A DNA stretch of 64,000 nucleotides from Shinella lacus (lineage in GTDB: Bacteria > Pseudomonadota > Alphaproteobacteria > Rhizobiales > Rhizobiaceae): assembly GCF_010994755.1 (NCBI RefSeq), contig NZ_WHSB02000006.1, forward strand, positions 186,001 to 250,000, in the 5' to 3' direction. The translations under genes were made by a program, and so were the position numbers. The notes beneath the pieces were generated by a model. It was given only the letters and a program-made list of their open reading frames with translations, did not search any database and was not told where the DNA came from. Every line of letters begins with the position of its first letter. Position 1 is the stretch's first letter. Shown here in pieces: positions 26,105 to 36,254 of the stretch.

Positions 26105-28207
26105 ATGTCCAAGCGCTCCAATCTGATGACGCGCATCCTTGTCGTCGCGTCGCTCGTCGTCATCGCCGCCTTCACCGGCTTCTCCCTCTATATCGACAGC
26201 TTGCAGCGCGGCGTGCTGACGAACTCCGTCGAGGAAAGCATCGACAGTTCCGGCAAGCAGGCCGCCCAGAGCATTGCCAATTGGCTGAACGCCCGCGTGG
26301 CGCTGACCGAAATGGCCGGCAACGCCGCCGGCAAGGCCGCCGGCAAGGCCAATGACGCCGCCGGCATCGAGGCCGTTCTCCAGAACGACGTGCTGGTCGG
26401 CCAGTTCATGACCACCTATGTCGGCGACGAGGCGGGCACCTTCACCATGTGGCCGAAGTCGGACATGCCGGAAGGCTACGACGCGCGCCAGCGCCCCTGG
26501 TATCAGGATGCCGTGAAGGCGAATGGCAGCGTGCTGACGGAGCCCTATACCGACGCCTCCACCAACGACCTGATCATCAGCGCCGCGACCCCGGTCAAGC
26601 GCGACGGCAAGCTGCTCGGCGTCGCCGGCAGCGATTTCTCGCTGAAGTCGCTGGTCGACATGGTCAACTCGGTCGATCTCGGCGGCACGGGCTTCGCCTT
26701 CCTCGTCAACAAGAACGGCCAGATCCTCGTGCACCAGGACAAGGCGCTGGTCACCAAGTCGCTCACCGATGCCTTCCCGCAGACGACGCCGGCCATCGGC
26801 GGCGGCATCACGCATACGGACTATGCCGGCAAGCCGGTGCTCGTCTCCTTCGTGCCGGTCACCGGCCTGCCGTCGGTCGAGTGGTATCTCGGCTTCACCA
26901 TCGATAGCGGCATGGCCTATGCGGCGATCGACCAGTTCCGCATCGCGGCGACCATCGCCACCATCCTCGCCGTCGTCGTCATGATGGGCTTCCTCGCCAC
27001 CGTGCTCTCGCGCCTCGTCGTGCGCCCGGTCACGGACATGACGGGTGCCATGGACAAGCTCGCCTCGGGCGACGTCACCACCGAAATTCCCGGCCAGGAG
27101 CGTACCGACGAGATCGGCCGCATGGCCGCCGCGGTCGCCGTCTTCCGCGCCAATGCCATCGAGCGCACCCGTCTCGAAAACGCCGCCGAGGAGGGCCGCG
27201 TGCTTTCCGAAAGCGAGCGCCGCGACCGCGAAGCCCTGAAGGCCCGCGAAGTGGCCGAAATCCAGCACGCCGTCGAGGCGCTGGCGGATGGCCTCGGCCG
27301 TCTTGCCGAGGGCGATCTCGCCCACCGCATCGACGCGCCCTTCGCCGGCCATCTCGATCGCCTGCGCACCGACTTCAACCACTCCGTCACCAAGCTGCAC
27401 ACGGCGATGACGACGGTCGGCCAGAACGCCCGCGCCATCGATGCCGGTGCCACGGAAATCCGCTCGGCCGCCGACGACCTCGCCCGCCGCACGGAACAGC
27501 AGGCCGCCTCCGTCGAGGAGACCGCTGCCGCACTGGAGGAGATCACCACGACGGTCAAGGACTCGACGCGCCGCGCCGAAGAGGTCGGCTCGCTCGTCTC
27601 GCGCACCCGCACCGGCGCCGAAAAGTCGGGCGAAGTGGTGCGCCGCGCCGTCTCGGCCATGCAGGGCATCGAAAAGTCCTCGGGCGAGATCTCCAACATC
27701 ATCGGCGTCATCGACGACATCGCCTTCCAGACCAACCTGCTGGCGCTGAATGCCGGCGTCGAGGCCGCCCGTGCGGGTGAAGCCGGGAAGGGTTTTGCCG
27801 TCGTCGCGCAGGAAGTGCGCGAGCTCGCCCAGCGCTCGGCCAACGCGGCCAAGGAGATCAAGGCGTTGATCACTGCCTCCGGCGAACAGGTGCGCTCCGG
27901 CGTGGCGCTGGTCGACGAGACGGGTGCGGCGCTCGAAGCGATCGTGCGCGAGGTGCAGGAGATCAATGGCCACGTCAACGCCATCGTTCTCTCCGCCCGC
28001 GAGCAATCGACCGGCCTCCAGGAGATCAACACCGCCGTCAACACCATGGACCAGGGCACCCAGCAGAACGCCGCCATGGTGGAAGAACAGACCGCCGCCA
28101 GCCACGGCCTCGCGACCGAAGCAGCCGCCCTCAACGCGCTGCTGGCGCAGTTCCGGCTGGGTGGCGGCGCAAGCTACGCCGCCACGCCATCCCGCCGCGC
28201 GGCATAA
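26105..28207 (+). CDS. Methyl-accepting chemotaxis protein with dCache-type sensor
   Basis: A 700-residue chemoreceptor. Transmembrane segment 1 lies at about residues 11-31. A periplasmic double-Cache sensor follows at about 35-275 ([17 protein letters not shown] and [19 protein letters not shown] are typical ligand-pocket phrases). Transmembrane segment 2 is at about 278-303. HAMP at about 300-355 and a second HAMP-like region near 400-450 come next, then the signalling domain with the hairpin tip [20 protein letters not shown] near 538-557. There is no C-terminal CheR-docking pentapeptide. It would sense a small molecule (amino acid or carboxylate are common dCache ligands) and signal to CheA. 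It stands alone and ends in a strong terminator. Confidence 0.95.
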   Translation: MSKRSNLMTRILVVASLVVIAAFTGFSLYIDSLQRGVLTNSVEESIDSSGKQAAQSIANWLNARVALTEMAGNAAGKAAGKANDAAGIEAVLQNDVLVGQFMTTYVGDEAGTFTMWPKSDMPEGYDARQRPWYQDAVKANGSVLTEPYTDASTNDLIISAATPVKRDGKLLGVAGSDFSLKSLVDMVNSVDLGGTGFAFLVNKNGQILVHQDKALVTKSLTDAFPQTTPAIGGGITHTDYAGKPVLVSFVPVTGLPSVEWYLGFTIDSGMAYAAIDQFRIAATIATILAVVVMMGFLATVLSRLVVRPVTDMTGAMDKLASGDVTTEIPGQERTDEIGRMAAAVAVFRANAIERTRLENAAEEGRVLSESERRDREALKAREVAEIQHAVEALADGLGRLAEGDLAHRIDAPFAGHLDRLRTDFNHSVTKLHTAMTTVGQNARAIDAGATEIRSAADDLARRTEQQAASVEETAAALEEITTTVKDSTRRAEEVGSLVSRTRTGAEKSGEVVRRAVSAMQGIEKSSGEISNIIGVIDDIAFQTNLLALNAGVEAARAGEAGKGFAVVAQEVRELAQRSANAAKEIKALITASGEQVRSGVALVDETGAALEAIVREVQEINGHVNAIVLSAREQSTGLQEINTAVNTMDQGTQQNAAMVEEQTAASHGLATEAAALNALLAQFRLGGGASYAATPSRRAA

Positions 28208-28226
28208 TCCGCAGTCTCACGTTAAG

Positions 28227-28262
28227 AAAAAGGCCCGGGATCGTTCCCGGGCCTTTTTATTT
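28227..28262 (+). terminator. Strong intrinsic terminator after the chemoreceptor gene
   Basis: AAAAAGGCCCGGGA, four-base loop, TCCCGGGCCTTTTT followed by ATTTT, 20 bases after the stop. Nearly symmetrical, so it would work in both directions. Confidence 0.95.
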
Positions 28263-28330
28263 TGGCATTTCCGGTCAAGGCCTTAGCGGGTATAACCAGG
28301 TTCCGCATTGCTGATACGAGGACGCGAAGA

Positions 28331-29080
28331 ATGGGTGAATTGGAGGGGCGAACGGTCGTCATCACGGGTGCAGCACGCGGGCTGGGCGCAGCACTTGCCA
28401 CGTCTCTGGCGGAGGCGGGGTGCAACCTGGTCCTTTGCGCCCGCAACCTCGCGGCGCTCGAAGCGGTGGCCGATGGGATCGCCAGCGCCACGGGCCGCCG
28501 CCCCGCCTGCATCGCCATGGATCTCGCCGAGAGCGAAAGCGTGCGCCAGGCGGTCGATGCGATCACCCGCGCGCACGAGCATATCGACCTGTTGATCAAC
28601 AACGGCGCGATGTGGCTGGAGGCGCGCGACGAACCGCTCCCGGTCGAGACGGTCCTCGGCGTCATCAACTCCGCCGTCACCGGCACATTCCTGTTCAGCC
28701 AGGGCCTTCTGCCGCTTCTCCGGCGCTCCGCCAACCCGGATATCGTGACCATCGGTTCGGTCAGCGGCCTGGCGAATGCGATGCTCGACGGCGTTTCCGT
28801 TCCCTTCTACGCGGCCAAGCGGGGCCAGACGGCGATTGCGGAAGGGTTGCGGCAAATGCTGTCGGGAACGCCCGTCCGCTCGATCATCCTGCACCCGCCG
28901 GATCTGGACGACATCCAGCCCGGCGAACCCGCATGGGCGGAGGCGCCCGGGCGGGCCAAGAGCGCGCGCGCCACCAATCGGGATGTGGTGGAGGCCGTGC
29001 TGTTCGCCGTCACGCGTCCGCGCAACGTGTCGCTCTCCATCGTGCTGGATGCGGATCATGGCGGGGTGTTCCCCGGCTAG
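28331..29080 (+). CDS. Short-chain dehydrogenase/reductase (SDR)
   Basis: A 249-residue classical SDR. The cofactor motif TGAARGLGAALA is at about residues 13-24, the structural NNGA at about 89-92, the catalytic Ser in TIGSVSG near 143, and Tyr-x3-Lys in FYAAKRG near 160-166. Substrate is unknown. The ATG at 28331 puts the Rossmann fold right at the N-terminus; the longer frame upstream begins inside the terminator. The TAG stop is the first three bases of a palindromic repeat, so the present C-terminus (DADHGGVFPG) may have been set by insertion of that element. Confidence 0.92.
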   Translation: MGELEGRTVVITGAARGLGAALATSLAEAGCNLVLCARNLAALEAVADGIASATGRRPACIAMDLAESESVRQAVDAITRAHEHIDLLINNGAMWLEARDEPLPVETVLGVINSAVTGTFLFSQGLLPLLRRSANPDIVTIGSVSGLANAMLDGVSVPFYAAKRGQTAIAEGLRQMLSGTPVRSIILHPPDLDDIQPGEPAWAEAPGRAKSARATNRDVVEAVLFAVTRPRNVSLSIVLDADHGGVFPG

Positions 29081-29171
29081 AGCATTTCCAGCCGAAGCGG
29101 CATCGCTTCGGCGTCGGATAATGCGCCAAAACAAAAGCCCAGAGCATTTCCGGCTCACCTTAAATGCTCTA
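29078..29171. repeat. Rhizobial palindromic intergenic repeat (type B)
   Basis: Perfect 10-base terminal inverted repeats TAGAGCATTT / AAATGCTCTA enclose a perfect 8-base-pair hairpin CCGAAGCG / CGCTTCGG and an internal AGAGCATTTCC copy of the end. I recognise this as a dispersed rhizobial repeat type. The left end overlaps the stop codon of the SDR gene, and the right end is 7 bases from the stop of the convergent RNA methyltransferase gene. Confidence 0.8.
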
Positions 29172-29178
29172 GGTCCGC

Positions 29179-30429
29179 CTACTTCTCCAGCACCGCCACC
29201 GCCTCGACATGGGCCGACCAGAGGAACTGGTCGATCGGCGTCACAAGGCGGATGCGGTAGCCGGCGGCTGTCAGGATCGAAAGGTCGCGCGCGAGGCTGA
29301 CGGGGTTGCACGAGACGGCCACGATGGTTTTTACGCCGGAGCGGGCGAGTTCCTTGCACTGGTCTTCCGCGCCGGCGCGCGGCGGGTCGAAGACCACGGT
29401 GTCGAAAACCTTCAGTTCGGAGGTCATCAGCGGGCGGCGGAAGAGGTCGCGCTTTTCCACCGTCACGGGCTTCAGGCCCTGCGTGTTGCGCGCGGCCTGG
29501 TCCAGCGCCTTCAGCGCCTTCTCCTCGCCCTCCACCGCATGCACCTTGGCCTGTCGGGCGATACGCAAGGCAAAGGTGCCGGAGCCCGCAAAGAGGTCGG
29601 CGACGCGCTTGGCCTTGCCGAGGGCCGCCAGCACCAGATCGGCCATCGCGTCCTCGGCCGGCTTCGTCGCCTGGGTGAAACCACCGGCCGGCGGGGAAAC
29701 ACGCACGCCGGAAAAATCGATCACCGGCCGCTGCGGCTCGATCAGGATCTCGCCGTCACTGGAAACCCGCGCGATGCCGGGCAGCGAAAGCACGCAGGCG
29801 GTGACGGCACGCCGTTCCTTGTCGCCCACCTTCTTGATGCCCTCGAAGGCGAGGTCGAGGCCTGCGAGCGTCTCCAGCACCGTCACGCGAAACGGTTCGC
29901 TGCTGGTGGCGATGGCGCCCGCGACGCGGCGGATCGCGTCGAGCCGCGAGATGATGCCGTCGCTGGAGATCGGACAGTGGTCGATAGAGACGATGTGGTG
30001 GCTGCCGGCCTGGTTGAAGCCGAGCAGCACGGCCTTTTCCGTCTTGCGCGCGGTGAAGACGACGCGCCGGCGCTCGCCCGGCCGGGCGATGACGAGCGGC
30101 GCCACCTCGGGCGTCAGGCCCTTGGATTTCAGCGCATTGACGACGAGTTCGCGCTTGAAGGCGTGGTAGAGCGCGTCGCCCGCATGTTGCAGCGTGCAGC
30201 CTCCGCAGATGCCATTCTTGCCGTCCGGGCCGAAATGCACGCAGGGCGGCTCGACGCGCTCGGGCGAGGCGACCGACATCGACATGACCGTGCCAATGTT
30301 CTTCACGCGCGCCACGGCGACCGTTTCGCCGGGCAGCGTGAAGGGCACGTAGACCGGGCCACCGGGCGCCTCCGCAATGCCGTCGCCGCCCGAGCCGAGC
30401 CGAGCGATGGTCAGCGTCTCCGTCGTCAT
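29179..30429 (-). CDS. 23S rRNA (uracil-5)-methyltransferase-like protein (RlmD/RumA family)
   Basis: A 416-residue SAM-dependent RNA m5U methyltransferase of the TrmA/RlmC/RlmD family. The N-terminal TRAM-like region includes FTLPGETVAVARV. An Fe-S cluster cysteine set lies near residues 62-78 (PCVHFG, then CGGC) with a further Cys in DHCPI. The SAM site is DLFAGSGTFALRIAR, then DPPRAGAEDQC, and the catalytic Cys is in VAVSCNPVSLARDL. Which uridine of which RNA is modified cannot be told. It overlaps the end of tlyA by four bases (ATGA), so the two RNA methyltransferases are translationally coupled. Confidence 0.92.
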   Translation of the reverse strand: MTTETLTIARLGSGGDGIAEAPGGPVYVPFTLPGETVAVARVKNIGTVMSMSVASPERVEPPCVHFGPDGKNGICGGCTLQHAGDALYHAFKRELVVNALKSKGLTPEVAPLVIARPGERRRVVFTARKTEKAVLLGFNQAGSHHIVSIDHCPISSDGIISRLDAIRRVAGAIATSSEPFRVTVLETLAGLDLAFEGIKKVGDKERRAVTACVLSLPGIARVSSDGEILIEPQRPVIDFSGVRVSPPAGGFTQATKPAEDAMADLVLAALGKAKRVADLFAGSGTFALRIARQAKVHAVEGEEKALKALDQAARNTQGLKPVTVEKRDLFRRPLMTSELKVFDTVVFDPPRAGAEDQCKELARSGVKTIVAVSCNPVSLARDLSILTAAGYRIRLVTPIDQFLWSAHVEAVAVLEK

Positions 30430-31178
30430 GGCTTGCGGCCCCCGAGCAGGAACTCGACATTGCCGTCCCCGCCGGTGATCGGCGAGGGCAGGAGGCCGAG
30501 GCTCTTCCAGCCCATGTCCTCCACCAGCCAGCGCTCCAGCTCCGCCGCAACCGCAGGCGCGCTGTCCGGGTCCTTCAAGAGCCCCGCCTTGCTGATCGCC
30601 TCGCGGCCGGCCTCGAACTGGGGCTTGACCAGCAGCACGCAGAAGGCGCCGGGCTCGGCCATTTCAAGGGCCGGCGGCAGCGCCAGCTTCAGCGAGATGA
30701 AGGAGACGTCGGAGACGACGGCGCCGATTTCGCGCCCTTCGAGATGATCCTCGTCGAGCACCCGCGCATTCAGCCCTTCGTAATTGGTGATGCGCTCGTC
30801 AGCTCTCAGCCGCGGGTGAAGCTGGTCGTGGCCGACATCCACCGCGATGACGTGGCTGGCGCCGCGCTCCAGCAGGATATCGGTGAAGCCGCCGGTCGAG
30901 GCGCCGATGTCGAGGCAATCGAGCCCCGCCGGATCGAGGCCGAAGTCGTCGAGCGCCGCCTTCAGCTTCAACGCTGCGCGCGAGACATAGGCCTGCGCCG
31001 GATCATCGATCTCGATGACGGCCGAGGCGGGGAAGGTGGAGCTCGGCTTGGTAACGGTGCGGCCGTTGACCTTGACGGTGCCGCGCGAAATCGCGTCGCG
31101 CGCCCGCGAACGGCTGGCAACGAGACCGGCATTCAGCAGGAGCTGGTCGAGGCGGATGGTTTCTGTGGGTTCGGACAT
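30426..31178 (-). CDS. tlyA: TlyA family rRNA 2'-O-methyltransferase
   Basis: A 250-residue protein with an N-terminal S4 RNA-binding domain (RLDQLLLNAGLVASRSRARD, residues 9-28) and a FtsJ/RrmJ-type methyltransferase domain (CLDIGASTGGFTDILLERGA near 86-105; VLLVKPQFEAGRE near 190). TlyA enzymes methylate the 2'-OH of cytidines in rRNA; the family is also annotated as haemolysin A. It overlaps the RlmD-like gene by four bases. In rhizobia it usually follows dxs; here two extra genes (31265-32741) lie between. Confidence 0.93.
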   Translation of the reverse strand: MSEPTETIRLDQLLLNAGLVASRSRARDAISRGTVKVNGRTVTKPSSTFPASAVIEIDDPAQAYVSRAALKLKAALDDFGLDPAGLDCLDIGASTGGFTDILLERGASHVIAVDVGHDQLHPRLRADERITNYEGLNARVLDEDHLEGREIGAVVSDVSFISLKLALPPALEMAEPGAFCVLLVKPQFEAGREAISKAGLLKDPDSAPAVAAELERWLVEDMGWKSLGLLPSPITGGDGNVEFLLGGRKP

Positions 31179-31264
31179 CGCCTCTCATGACGCCTCGCGC
31201 CGCAGGTGGCAAGCCCCGCGCGCTGCATTCCACCCTTTGGGAGGGCCGGATGTGCCCTTCGCCG

Positions 31265-31537
31265 TCAGAGCCAGATGATACGGCCCGGGAAATTTTGCAG
31301 CGAATCGATGTCGATAAGGGCGGAAATACCTTGCGGCTCCGCTTCCGGCCGCGCTGCGCGCACGATCACCGGATCGCGGCCGATCTCGTGCGATTTGCGG
31401 ATCTCCGGCAGCTTCTTCTGCAGGATGGCCAGCGCTGCGGCCTCGATGGCCGGGTCATGCGACGGCCGTTCGTCGGCCGCCGCGATGGAGGCATGGCAAA
31501 GCGTGGCGGCGAGAGCCGCAAGCAGCGCGAAACGCAT
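31265..31537 (-). CDS. Small exported protein of unknown function
   Basis: A 90-residue protein. The signal peptide MRFALLAALAATLCHASIAAAD is clear. The mature part of about 68 residues is charged and helical (AIEAAALAILQKKLPEIRKS), then ends in a more hydrophobic tail. The ATG at 31537 is the only sensible start because the longer frame has no signal sequence at its front. It is divergent from the DUF4424 gene. I recognise no family. Confidence 0.62.
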   Translation of the reverse strand: MRFALLAALAATLCHASIAAADERPSHDPAIEAAALAILQKKLPEIRKSHEIGRDPVIVRAARPEAEPQGISALIDIDSLQNFPGRIIWL

Positions 31538-31730
31538 GATGGAAAATCCCTGTCCGGTCTTTCTTTTCGTTGAGCCGGAACCTAGCAGCCGGAGGTTTCG
31601 GAACGCCCAAGGGATGTGGTTACGCGGTTGCAAAACGGGATGGTTGAGAAAGCGTGACCGCGTTTCGCGCTTGCTGCGCGGTGTCGTTTCGGCTGATATC
31701 GCGACCGACAGACATCTTGCGAGGACATCC

Positions 31731-32741
31731 ATGAACGCCGCTCTCCGCCTTGCTCCGCTGCTTCTCGCGCTGTTTGCAGCGCCGGCGCTCGCCAACGACA
31801 CGATGGCGGAACTGAAGACGGGCGGGTTGACCTTCGTGCGCACGCCGGAGGTCGAGATGACGAGCGAGGCCCTTTTCATCTCGCCGGAGGAAATCCGCGT
31901 CGACTATGTCTTCACCAACACGTCTCAAAAGGATGTTTCCGGCCTCGTCGCCTTCCCGATGCCCGATATCGGCGGCGATCCCTATGCGAATGTCGCGATG
32001 GGCGATTTCGAGACGGATAACTATCTCGCCTTCACGGCATCACAGGACGGCAAGACCGTCGCCGTCAATCTCCAGCAGCGCGCCTATGCCTCGGATATCG
32101 ACGTGACCGAAGACCTTAAGGCCAGCGGCGTTCCGCTGCTTCCCTTCGCGACGGCGACGAAGGACGCGCTGAAAAAGCTCCCCGAGCATGTGGCGGCCGA
32201 CTGGATCGCCCGCGGGCTCATCTTCATCGACACCTACGACAATGACGGCAACGGCATGAAGGACTACCGCACGCCGCTCTGGTCGCTGAAATCCGTCTAT
32301 TGGTGGCGCACGACCTTCCCGGCGGGCAAGGAGGTGAAAGTCCAGCACCGCTACAAGCCGAGCGTCGGCGGAACGGTGGGCATCAGCTTCCTGGAGGAGG
32401 GGGCGGCAAAGGGTGAGCGCTATGAGGACTATGTGAAGCGCTACTGCATCGAGGAAAACATCGTGCGTCGCGCCCAGCAGTCGGAACAGGACATGCAGGC
32501 TGGAAAATCCTACCTCTTCGAGAACTGGATTTCCTACATCCTGACGACGGGCGCCAACTGGTCCGGCCCGATCAAGGATTTTTCGCTGACGATCGACAAG
32601 GGCGCGCCGGAAAACGTCGTCAGCTTCTGCGGCGAAGGCATCAAAAAGACGGGGCCGACGACCTTCGAGATGAAGGCGAAGGATTTCACGCCGGCAAACG
32701 AGATCGACATCCTGCTGCTGAAACCAAGCACCGCGCAGTAG
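31731..32741 (+). CDS. DUF4424 family exported protein
   Basis: A 336-residue protein with a signal peptide (LAPLLLALFAAPALAND) followed by a single DUF4424 domain: MAELKTGGLTFVRTPEVEM at its front, VDYVFTNTSQKDVSGLVAFPMPD, and GLIFIDTYDNDGNG in the middle. The family is periplasmic or extracellular and has no established function. The ATG follows a GAGGA ribosome site; the large upstream open frame (from 31206) is not supported. It sits on the plus strand between tlyA and dxs, both minus, interrupting an otherwise common rhizobial order. Confidence 0.88.
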   Translation: MNAALRLAPLLLALFAAPALANDTMAELKTGGLTFVRTPEVEMTSEALFISPEEIRVDYVFTNTSQKDVSGLVAFPMPDIGGDPYANVAMGDFETDNYLAFTASQDGKTVAVNLQQRAYASDIDVTEDLKASGVPLLPFATATKDALKKLPEHVAADWIARGLIFIDTYDNDGNGMKDYRTPLWSLKSVYWWRTTFPAGKEVKVQHRYKPSVGGTVGISFLEEGAAKGERYEDYVKRYCIEENIVRRAQQSEQDMQAGKSYLFENWISYILTTGANWSGPIKDFSLTIDKGAPENVVSFCGEGIKKTGPTTFEMKAKDFTPANEIDILLLKPSTAQ

Positions 32742-32777
32742 GACCGGGCGGCGCGGGCTTCATCGAATAGGCTAAGG

Positions 32778-34703
32778 TCAGCCGGCTGCGCCCACACCCA
32801 CGGCCTTCTGGCCGAGTGTCTTGAAGACGGTGGAGACGATGCCGGCGCGGTCTAGGCCGGCTTTGGCGTACATGGCGTCGGGCTTGGCCTGTTCCATCCA
32901 GATATCCGGCAGCACCAGCGGGCGCACCTTCAGGCCGTGGTCGAGCAGGCCTTCCATGGCGAGGAATTGCAGCACATGGCTGCCGAAGCCGCCGACGGCG
33001 CCTTCCTCGATGGTGATCAGCACCTCGTGGTGGCGGGCGAACTGGCGGATGAGGTCGTGGTCGAGCGGTTTTGCGAAACGCGCATCGGCGACCGTCGTGG
33101 AAAGGCCGGCGGCATCGAGGTCCTCGGCGGCTAGCAGACAATCGGCCAGCCGCGTGCCAAAGGAGAGCAACGCCACCTTCGACCCCTGCTTGACGACGCG
33201 GCCCTTGCCGATCTGCAGGATTTCGCCGCGTGCCGGCATGTCGATGCCGACACCTTCGCCGCGCGGATAGCGAAAGGAGATCGGGCCGTCGTCATAGGCG
33301 GCGGCGGTGCGCACCATGTGCTTTAGTTCCGCCTCGTCGGCGGCCGCCATCACCACGAAGCCGGGCAGGGTGGCAAGATAGGTCGTGTCGAAGGAACCCG
33401 CATGGGTCGGCCCGTCGGCGCCGACGAAGCCGGCGCGGTCGATCGGGAAACGCACCGGCAGGCCCTGGATCGCCACGTCGTGCACGACCTGGTCATAGCC
33501 GCGTTGCAGGAAGGTGGAATAGAGCGCGCAGAACGGCTTGTAGCCTTCGGACGCGAGGCCGGCGGCGAAGGTCACCGCATGCTGCTCGGCAATGCCCACG
33601 TCGAAGGTGCGCATGGGATAGGCGGCCGCCAGCTTGTCGAGGCCGGTGCCGTTCGGCATGGCGGCGGTGACGCCGACGATCTTCTCGTCGAAACCGGCTT
33701 CCTGCACCAGCGCATCGGCGAAGACGGCGGTATAGGCGGGCGCATTGGGCTTGGCCTTCGCCTGCGCGCCGGTGATGACGTCGAAGGTGTTGACGCCGTG
33801 ATACTTGTCGGCGGCGGCTTCTGCCGGGGGATAACCCTTGCCCTTCTGGGTGACGACGTGGATCAGCACCGGGCCTTTGGAATTGTCGCGCACATTGCGC
33901 AGCACGGGCAGCAGGTGCTCGAACGAATGCCCGTCGATCGGGCCGATATGGTAGAAGCCCATTTCCTCGAAGAGCGTGCCGCCGGTCACATAACCCCGTG
34001 CATGCTCGACGGCGCGGGTGATCGCGCGGTCGACCTTCTTGCCGAGATAGGCCGTCAGCTTCTTGCCGAGGTCGCGGAAGCCCATATAGGTGCGCCCGGA
34101 GGCAAGCCGCGCGAGATAGGCGCTCATGGCGCCGGTGGGCGGGGCGATCGACATGTCGTTGTCGTTGAGGATGACGATGAGGCGGGCATCGAGCGCACCG
34201 GCATTGTTCAGCGCCTCATAGGCCATGCCGGCGGACATCGCGCCGTCGCCGATGACGGCGATGACATTGCGGTTCTCGCCGGAAAGATCGGCCGCGACCG
34301 CCATGCCGAGGCCGGCGGAAATCGAGGTCGAGGAATGGGCGGCGCCGAAGGGATCGTATTCGCTCTCGGCGCGCCGCGTGAAGCCGGAAAGGCCGTCTTC
34401 CTGGCGAAGCGTGCGGATGCGGTCGCGCCGGCCGGTGAGGATCTTGTGCGGATAGCACTGGTGGCCGACATCGAAGATCAGCCGGTCCTTGGGCGTGTCG
34501 AACACCTTGTGGATGGCGATGGTGAGCTCGACCACGCCGAGGCCCGCGCCCAGATGCCCGCCGGTGCGCGATACGGCGTCGATCATCTCGGCGCGCAGTT
34601 CGGCTGCCAGCTGCGGCAGGTCGCGATCGTCCACGCCCTTCAGGTCCGCCGGAATGTGGACCTTGTCGAGCAGCGGTGTGGCGGGTGCTTGTGTCACTCT
34701 CAT
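32778..34703 (-). CDS. dxs: 1-deoxy-D-xylulose-5-phosphate synthase
   Basis: The first enzyme of the MEP isoprenoid pathway: thiamine-diphosphate-dependent condensation of pyruvate and glyceraldehyde 3-phosphate. The 641-residue protein shows [17 protein letters not shown] (about residues 45-61), the thiamine motif [15 protein letters not shown] to NDNDMSI (about 151-181), and the transketolase motif [15 protein letters not shown] (about 418-432). Length and motifs are normal. It ends facing DUF4424. Its product precursor pathway also feeds the polyprenyl tail used by ubiA, but the genes are not linked. Confidence 0.97.
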   Translation of the reverse strand: MRVTQAPATPLLDKVHIPADLKGVDDRDLPQLAAELRAEMIDAVSRTGGHLGAGLGVVELTIAIHKVFDTPKDRLIFDVGHQCYPHKILTGRRDRIRTLRQEDGLSGFTRRAESEYDPFGAAHSSTSISAGLGMAVAADLSGENRNVIAVIGDGAMSAGMAYEALNNAGALDARLIVILNDNDMSIAPPTGAMSAYLARLASGRTYMGFRDLGKKLTAYLGKKVDRAITRAVEHARGYVTGGTLFEEMGFYHIGPIDGHSFEHLLPVLRNVRDNSKGPVLIHVVTQKGKGYPPAEAAADKYHGVNTFDVITGAQAKAKPNAPAYTAVFADALVQEAGFDEKIVGVTAAMPNGTGLDKLAAAYPMRTFDVGIAEQHAVTFAAGLASEGYKPFCALYSTFLQRGYDQVVHDVAIQGLPVRFPIDRAGFVGADGPTHAGSFDTTYLATLPGFVVMAAADEAELKHMVRTAAAYDDGPISFRYPRGEGVGIDMPARGEILQIGKGRVVKQGSKVALLSFGTRLADCLLAAEDLDAAGLSTTVADARFAKPLDHDLIRQFARHHEVLITIEEGAVGGFGSHVLQFLAMEGLLDHGLKVRPLVLPDIWMEQAKPDAMYAKAGLDRAGIVSTVFKTLGQKAVGVGAAG

Positions 34704-34941
34704 GCCTCGTGTTCTCGCCCGCGTGCCGAAAACTCCGCTGTGGAGCCCGACCCGGGCATGCGGCTTTGACCGCGTTAGCCTGTCACATGCAGAATGCGGC
34801 GCGCGATTTCAACCGTTTCGGCAAGTCTAGAGCGTATTTCGCCGGATTGATACCGCACAAACCGACGCACTGCCCGAGTTCTCCCGGGCAATTGGGGCAT
34901 TTTGCGGACGCCGGCCGCCCGCACTCAATTTGTCGTGATTC

Positions 34942-35343
34942 CTACGTCTTCTTCGGGCGTTTCGCCGTGTTCAGGGCGACGGCAGCCTGCACCAGCGCGG
35001 TGAGCGCAGCCTCGTCGATCGCTTCGCCCTCATGCACGTCGATGGCGCGGCGCGTGTTGCCCTCCAGGCTGGAATTGAACAGCCCGGCCGGGTCGGGCAG
35101 CGATGCGCCCTTGGCGAAGGTCATCTTCACCACCGCCTTGTAGGTCTCGCCGGTGCAGATGATGCCGTCATGCTCCCAGACCGGAACGCCGCGCCATTTC
35201 CATTCCTCGACGATGTCGGGATCGGCCTTCTTGATGATGGCGCGCAACCGGGCCAGGGTTTCGCCGCGCCAATCGGCAAGCTCCTCGATCCTCTTGTCGA
35301 TCAGACGGGAGGGGGATTCCGCTTCACTCTTGACCTGGTCCAT
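34942..35343 (-). CDS. DUF1801 domain protein (first of two)
   Basis: A 133-residue protein with the DUF1801 (YdhG-like) fold: LARLRAIIKKADPDIVEEWKW, VPVWEHDGIICTGETYKAVVKMTFAKGA and a C-terminal helix EAALTALVQAAVALN. The family is structurally characterised but has no defined reaction. The ATG at 35343 has an AAGGA ribosome site nine bases upstream, while an ATG three codons earlier is too close to it. It is the last gene of a four-gene minus-strand unit: ArsR regulator, SRPBCC protein, DUF1801, DUF1801. Confidence 0.88.
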   Translation of the reverse strand: MDQVKSEAESPSRLIDKRIEELADWRGETLARLRAIIKKADPDIVEEWKWRGVPVWEHDGIICTGETYKAVVKMTFAKGASLPDPAGLFNSSLEGNTRRAIDVHEGEAIDEAALTALVQAAVALNTAKRPKKT

Positions 35344-35363
35344 GGTTTCCATCCTTTCGTTCG

Positions 35364-35810
35364 TCACATGCGCTCGCCGGGAAGCCGGCTTGCCTGGCGG
35401 ATCCAGTCCGCAAGCTGGGCTTCGTCGAGCACGTCGTCCTCGTGGATGTGGAAATAGCGCGTCTCGGCGGTCTTGGAAGCGACCGGCGGCATCGGATCGA
35501 GCGCGGTGCCGCGGAAGAAGGCCAGCTTGATGTATTTGTTGAAACAATGCAGGCCGAGGAACCAGCCGTCACCCTCGATGCCGTAGAACGGCGAGTTCCA
35601 CTTGACCGCCTTGTACACGCCGGGCACCGTTTTCTCGATCAGCGCATCGAGCCGGCGGCCCATGTCGCTCTTCCAGCCCGGCATGGCGGCGATATAGGCC
35701 TGAATCGGCCCGTCGCCGTAGCCCTTGGCGATCTGCGGATTGCCGCCCGAAAGCAGGACCGGTTGCCCGGCCTGCTTCCTGGGCGCCTTCTTGGTGGTCT
35801 CGCCGGTCAT
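35364..35810 (-). CDS. DUF1801 domain protein (second of two)
   Basis: A 148-residue protein with DUF1801 features: MPGWKSDMGRRLDALIEKTVPG, then VKWNSPFYGIEGDGWFLGL and NKYIKLAFFRG. The N-terminal 25 residues are basic and disordered. It differs clearly from the other DUF1801 protein, so they are not a recent duplication. It lies 20 bases before that gene and 15 bases after the SRPBCC gene, all on the minus strand. Members of this family often accompany SRPBCC and ArsR genes; no function is known. Confidence 0.9.
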   Translation of the reverse strand: MTGETTKKAPRKQAGQPVLLSGGNPQIAKGYGDGPIQAYIAAMPGWKSDMGRRLDALIEKTVPGVYKAVKWNSPFYGIEGDGWFLGLHCFNKYIKLAFFRGTALDPMPPVASKTAETRYFHIHEDDVLDEAQLADWIRQASRLPGERM

Positions 35811-35825
35811 GATCCTCGCTCCGCG

Positions 35826-36254
35826 TTATGCAAGTCCCGCCAGAACCCGCTCCAGGTTCGTGAAATGCTCCTGCCAGCCATGGCGGGCGCCGCCGAAGGC
35901 CTGCTTCTGCTCCGACCGGAACCCCGTCTGCTCCATCCGCAGATGCGTTCCCGTGGCCGTCGGCGTCAGCGTGAAGCTCACCACGCTCCGGAGGTCGAAG
36001 GCGGGGTCGTCATGCACATGATCCCACGTATAGCTCAGCATCCTGCCGGGCTCGACCGTCAGCACGCGACAATCGACACTACCCCAATCGCCGCGCAGGG
36101 TGAAATCATGGCCGACGACGGGGGCGAAATCGGTCTTCATCAGCCATTCCGAGATGAGATGCGGCTGCGTCAGTGCGCGCCAGAGCTTTTCCGGCGGATG
36201 GGCGATCTCGCGCTCGACGACGACGGCGCGCGTCTCGGGTGTTGCGTCACTCAT
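35826..36254 (-). CDS. SRPBCC (AHSA1-like) domain protein
   Basis: A 142-residue single-domain protein of the START/SRPBCC fold, Aha1-homologue subgroup: VVVEREIAHPPEKLWRALTQ at the N-terminus, then WLMKTDFAPVVGHDFTLRG, and GWQEHFTNLERVLAGL at the C-terminus. The fold binds a hydrophobic ligand in a deep pocket; its ligand is unknown. The ATG overlaps the stop of the upstream ArsR gene by four bases, indicating translational coupling. ArsR-SRPBCC pairs of this kind are widespread, and the regulator probably controls the pair. Confidence 0.92.
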   Translation of the reverse strand: MSDATPETRAVVVEREIAHPPEKLWRALTQPHLISEWLMKTDFAPVVGHDFTLRGDWGSVDCRVLTVEPGRMLSYTWDHVHDDPAFDLRSVVSFTLTPTATGTHLRMEQTGFRSEQKQAFGGARHGWQEHFTNLERVLAGLA

